Source: Edolisoma coerulescens (lineage: Eukaryota; Chordata; Aves; Passeriformes; Campephagidae). From it: a DNA stretch of 64,000 nt. The first letter of the stretch is position 1. The number at the start of each line of letters is the position of its first letter. This document shows positions 61,901 through 64,000 of this stretch, piece by piece. Both the position numbers and the translations under genes were made by a program. The stretch is taken from contig VWZW01006253.1 in NCBI GenBank assembly GCA_013397115.1, positions 191,687 through 255,686 of the forward strand, read 5' to 3'. The notes beneath the pieces were generated by a model that ran no database searches, was not told the DNA's origin, and saw only the letters and a list, made by a program, of their open reading frames with translations.

Positions 61901-63723
61901 TTTACAAATTGCAGTTAATTTGAATCAGAAACTAGTACCTTCATGATAAATAATCTTCGCAGTGATAAAAACCTGCTGCTAATCAAACTAAAAATTAGCA
62001 CACAGAGTTAATACCGCTATCCTAAAACACCCATCTGCATACAATGCTCTTCTGGTTCTTTCTTATTCTTTATTCAAGAAGAAGAAAACAACCAAACCAA
62101 ACCAAACAAAAAAACTGCTAAGGCCAAGTCAACACATAATCAAGTGCAATAAAAACTGTAAAAATGAGTGATTTTAGACTGCAAGCTTTTTTTAAAACAG
62201 ACTGGGTCTGAAAAATTACAGAAATACTGAATTCTGCTGTCATTCTCTAATTCTCCATGCTAAAATTCAATTTAAAACTCAAAGCCATTTTGTGTCTTGT
62301 GCACTGTGAGATAAGTACTATAATTTCACCTATTGAAATCCTTACAGAAGAGACATTTGGACGTATTTCCCACTAATTAAGTACAGGCTTCAATGGGTGT
62401 AATGGTAAAAGTAAATTAAACAGTAGCTTCTTTATTACCTGTAACAGATGCTGAACTTCACTCTAGCACTTATCTACACTGCTTCCATCAACATCAAAAA
62501 TATGACTGAAGAGTATTTTTCTTCCCTTACAACCCATGCCACCCCATCTTACTTTCACCTACTCCTGAATCTCTGAATTGTACTCCTTACACACAAACTT
62601 CCTGGTCCCTTCTATCAGTAGGGAAGAAACACGCTCCACATATGATGGCTGCTTCAAATTTAGAACAAAGGGAAGGGAAACAATTCACTGAACCAGTAAC
62701 TTTCTAGTACCACAACCCCTAATAAAACTGCCTCATGTTTTTGACAACATTCTCTCACTGACTGTAGACCAATGAGATGGAAGGGGCAGTATTCTTTCTT
62801 AGAAAACTAATTGACTCTCTTTTACTTTAAAATCACGTTTATTTCAGCAGAACCCCATCTGTCCAAGAAACAGAAGACAATTGCTAAGTCTGGCTTTTCA
62901 CTTTTCTTAATTTATGCTTCTAAAGTGAATCCACTGACCAACCTACCAATAACAACTAGATTTTCAGTTGTACTGTTACACATTAAGCAGCTTTAGAAGC
63001 AAGTTGAAAAACAGGAAGAGTTTGTCCAATTAACTGTTTATGTTGAATTGGTTGTTTTAATACTTTTTGCCACCAACAAGAGGAAAAGGTGTGACAGGTT
63101 TATAGGAGAGGAGAGAGAAATCCAGAATAGATAAATTTTCAAGTTTAAGAATTGTACCTCTTCCTCCTCCTCCACCTGGAAGCATAGGTGAAAGCCTTAA
63201 AGGACCCTCCAATAAAGTTGGAGGGGAAAGAAAAGCTCTTGTTTCAGATGAAGGCCGGTCCATTGGTGAGGGTCCATATGGGGAATGCTCTGGAACAGTT
63301 AAAACAAAATACTCAAGTTCACAATACTTAGTTTAGCAAACTGTATAAATAACTTCTCAGGTGAAGTTAAAAACTAAACTGTGTAACTGAAATGAAAATT
63401 GTGCTCTAATTACCATGTGTAACATATTCCCAGTTTACTCTCATCAATACTACAAATTTTTTCAACAAAATACTTGACGTGACCTAGAGTCACTTATGAC
63501 CCAATTTTTTTTTTTAACTGACTGGTATTTGTACATACACATGGCCAAGATTGTTTTCAAACAATTACATATGTGTGGTCTTGGGAAACAAAACCATAAA
63601 CCAAAAGAATTAGGCTCTATTTTACAATTCAATACTGTACCTCTGCCAAATGGTCTCATTGGAACATCGAGAGCATAAGGGTCTTTTTCTAAAAGTTCAA
63701 GTTTAAATTCTGCTTCAGTTAAT
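55757..63723 (-). CDS. MIA2: MIA2 (cTAGE5/TALI) C-terminal proline-rich tail, last 7 exons
   Basis: Minus-strand exons are 63723-63641, 63289-63158, 61632-61480, 60123-59992, 57421-57345, 56944-56713 and 55908-55757. All junctions are in phase, giving 319 residues plus stop. The reading goes from LTEAEFKLELLEKDPYALDV, through HSPYGPSPMDRPSSETRAFL and PPTLLEGPLRLSPMLPGGGG, LTDPHRPPSDSGSLSPPW and GRLSGPAELRTYNVQSFDKT, to the polyproline part (APPPFPPVRPPLMPVDPRAP) and ends EQPEPQQET. This is the proline-rich domain of cTAGE5/MIA2, the TANGO1 partner at ER exit sites; in mammals this domain binds SEC23/SEC24 of COPII and helps export bulky cargo such as collagen. The coiled coil, membrane segment and, in the long form, SH3 domain lie beyond the right edge. 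It converges on FBXO33. Confidence 0.92.
56713..56944 (-). CDS. MIA2: MIA2 exon (polyproline core)
   Basis: Acceptor TTGTGTTGCAG precedes 56944; donor GTACGT from 56712. Encodes NSLPDQSLAPESEG, FAPPPFPPVRPPLMPVDPRA, then FMRRGPPFPPPPAGMYGPRE. These PPP-rich motifs are the expected COPII coat contacts. Confidence 0.9.
57345..57421 (-). CDS. MIA2: MIA2 exon (GQTSSEHSPRTEPSADGMKD)
   Basis: Short 77-base exon. Acceptor ACATACAG precedes 57421; donor GTGAGT from 57344. Phase fits both neighbours. Too short for ordinary ORF detection. Confidence 0.82.
57731..57834 (+). repeat. Purine microsatellite (GGAA/GAAA/AAAAG)n
   Basis: About 100 bases of uninterrupted purines on the plus strand: GGAAGGAAGAAAGGAAGGAA shifting to AAAGAAAAAG units. 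The sense strand of MIA2 therefore carries a long pyrimidine tract. Two frames run through it as K/E/R-rich chance ORFs. Confidence 0.95.
58967..58998 (+). repeat. Perfect 16-base tandem pair
   Basis: TAGAAAGCAGAAGTGA occurs twice back to back with no mismatch. Confidence 0.9.
59992..60123 (-). CDS. MIA2: MIA2 exon (GRLSGPAELRTYNVQSFDK)
   Basis: Acceptor TTCAATGTTAG precedes 60123; donor GTGGGA from 59991. Encodes EPYADPVLPARRQERFFPNP and the conserved GRLSGPAELR. Confidence 0.9.
60124..61479 (-). other. MIA2: MIA2 intron
   Basis: No exon, repeat or RNA gene recognised; AT-rich. Confidence 0.5.
61480..61632 (-). CDS. MIA2: MIA2 exon (LTDPHRPPSDSGSLSPPW)
   Basis: Acceptor ATCTCTTCGATTAG precedes 61632; donor GTATAA from 61479. 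Encodes SRGPAAMYEAGSERGELNSD, then LTDPHRPPSDSGSLSPPW and RDRRIILPPP. Confidence 0.9.
61633..63157 (-). other. MIA2: MIA2 intron
   Basis: AT-rich, with an AACCAAACCAAACCAAAC-type patch at about 62091-62110. No exon recognised. Confidence 0.5.
63158..63289 (-). CDS. MIA2: MIA2 exon (HSPYGPSPM...PGGGGGRG)
   Basis: Acceptor ACTGTTCCAG precedes 63289; donor GTACAA from 63157. Highly conserved SETRAFLSPPTLLEGPLRLS followed by a Gly run. Confidence 0.92.
63641..63723 (-). CDS. MIA2: MIA2 exon (LTEAEFKLELLEKDPYALDV)
   Basis: Acceptor TCTCTTTGCAG precedes 63723; donor GTACAG from 63640. It is the junction between the coiled coil and the proline-rich domain, ending MRPFGR. Confidence 0.88.
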
Positions 63724-64000
63724 CTGCAAAGAGACAACAAGTAAGTAGTACATGACCAAGAAAGGCAAAAGCTTTACCAGACTACATTGTTTACTGCCAG
63801 GCTTTCTACTTAACTGGTTAACGCAGCAAGGTATTTTATTCCCTAAATAAATAAGAGAGAGGATGTCACAGTACTCTGAACTTAAAAATGCCTGAAAATA
63901 TTTCTCCATGCTGCTGTGTTTAAACTGTAATTCAGAAGCTGAAGTTGCATTTTAGATGTCACATTCCTAGTATGAACATCACTCTAATTGCACTCCAAGT

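Noticed and set aside
1..64000. Search for CRISPR arrays, operons, tRNA/rRNA genes or a novel defence-like system
   Set aside because: The sequence is ordinary vertebrate chromosome; no array of regular repeats with unique spacers, and no RNA-gene fold or promoter box was recognised by eye.

Overview
The window is a stretch of vertebrate, most likely avian, nuclear chromosome. It has split genes with GT-AG introns, three CpG-island promoters and low repeat density. A CR1 LINE fragment at 302-570 carries the usual bird CR1 3' end with its ATTCTATG-type octamer tail. No operon, phage, CRISPR array, tRNA or rRNA gene was seen.

Five protein-coding genes can be read by splicing exons in phase. 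From left to right: COQ6 (minus; only the first coding exon, 849-963); FAM161B (plus; complete, eight coding exons 1061-8398, 555 residues); ZNF410 (minus; promoter near 29.05 kb, nine coding exons 27680-11288, last short exon not found); FBXO33 (plus; first exon mostly lost in a 396-base N gap, then exons to 50001, poly(A) signal at 51698); and MIA2/cTAGE5 (minus; the last seven exons, 63723-55757, encoding the proline-rich COPII-binding tail).

Layout: COQ6 and FAM161B are head to head over a short GC-rich promoter. FAM161B and ZNF410 converge. ZNF410 and FBXO33 diverge from two CpG islands about 3 kb apart, with an LTR-like element between them. FBXO33 and MIA2 converge. The 9-kb first coding intron of ZNF410 holds three diverged, same-orientation copies of an interspersed repeat about 3.6 kb apart, plus a compositionally distinct block.

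The genes do not form one pathway: coenzyme Q synthesis (COQ6), a ciliary/centrosomal microtubule protein (FAM161B), a C2H2 transcription factor (ZNF410), an F-box ubiquitin-ligase adaptor (FBXO33) and an ER-exit cargo receptor (MIA2). What stands out is the gene order. COQ6-FAM161B-ZNF410 and FBXO33-MIA2 are each neighbours in human, but tens of megabases apart on chromosome 14, so an evolutionary rearrangement junction (or an assembly join) lies between 29 and 33 kb. I found no convincing undescribed system; the best leads are this junction, the repeat trio, the missing ZNF410 end, the COQ6 start problem and an upstream ORF in ZNF410.
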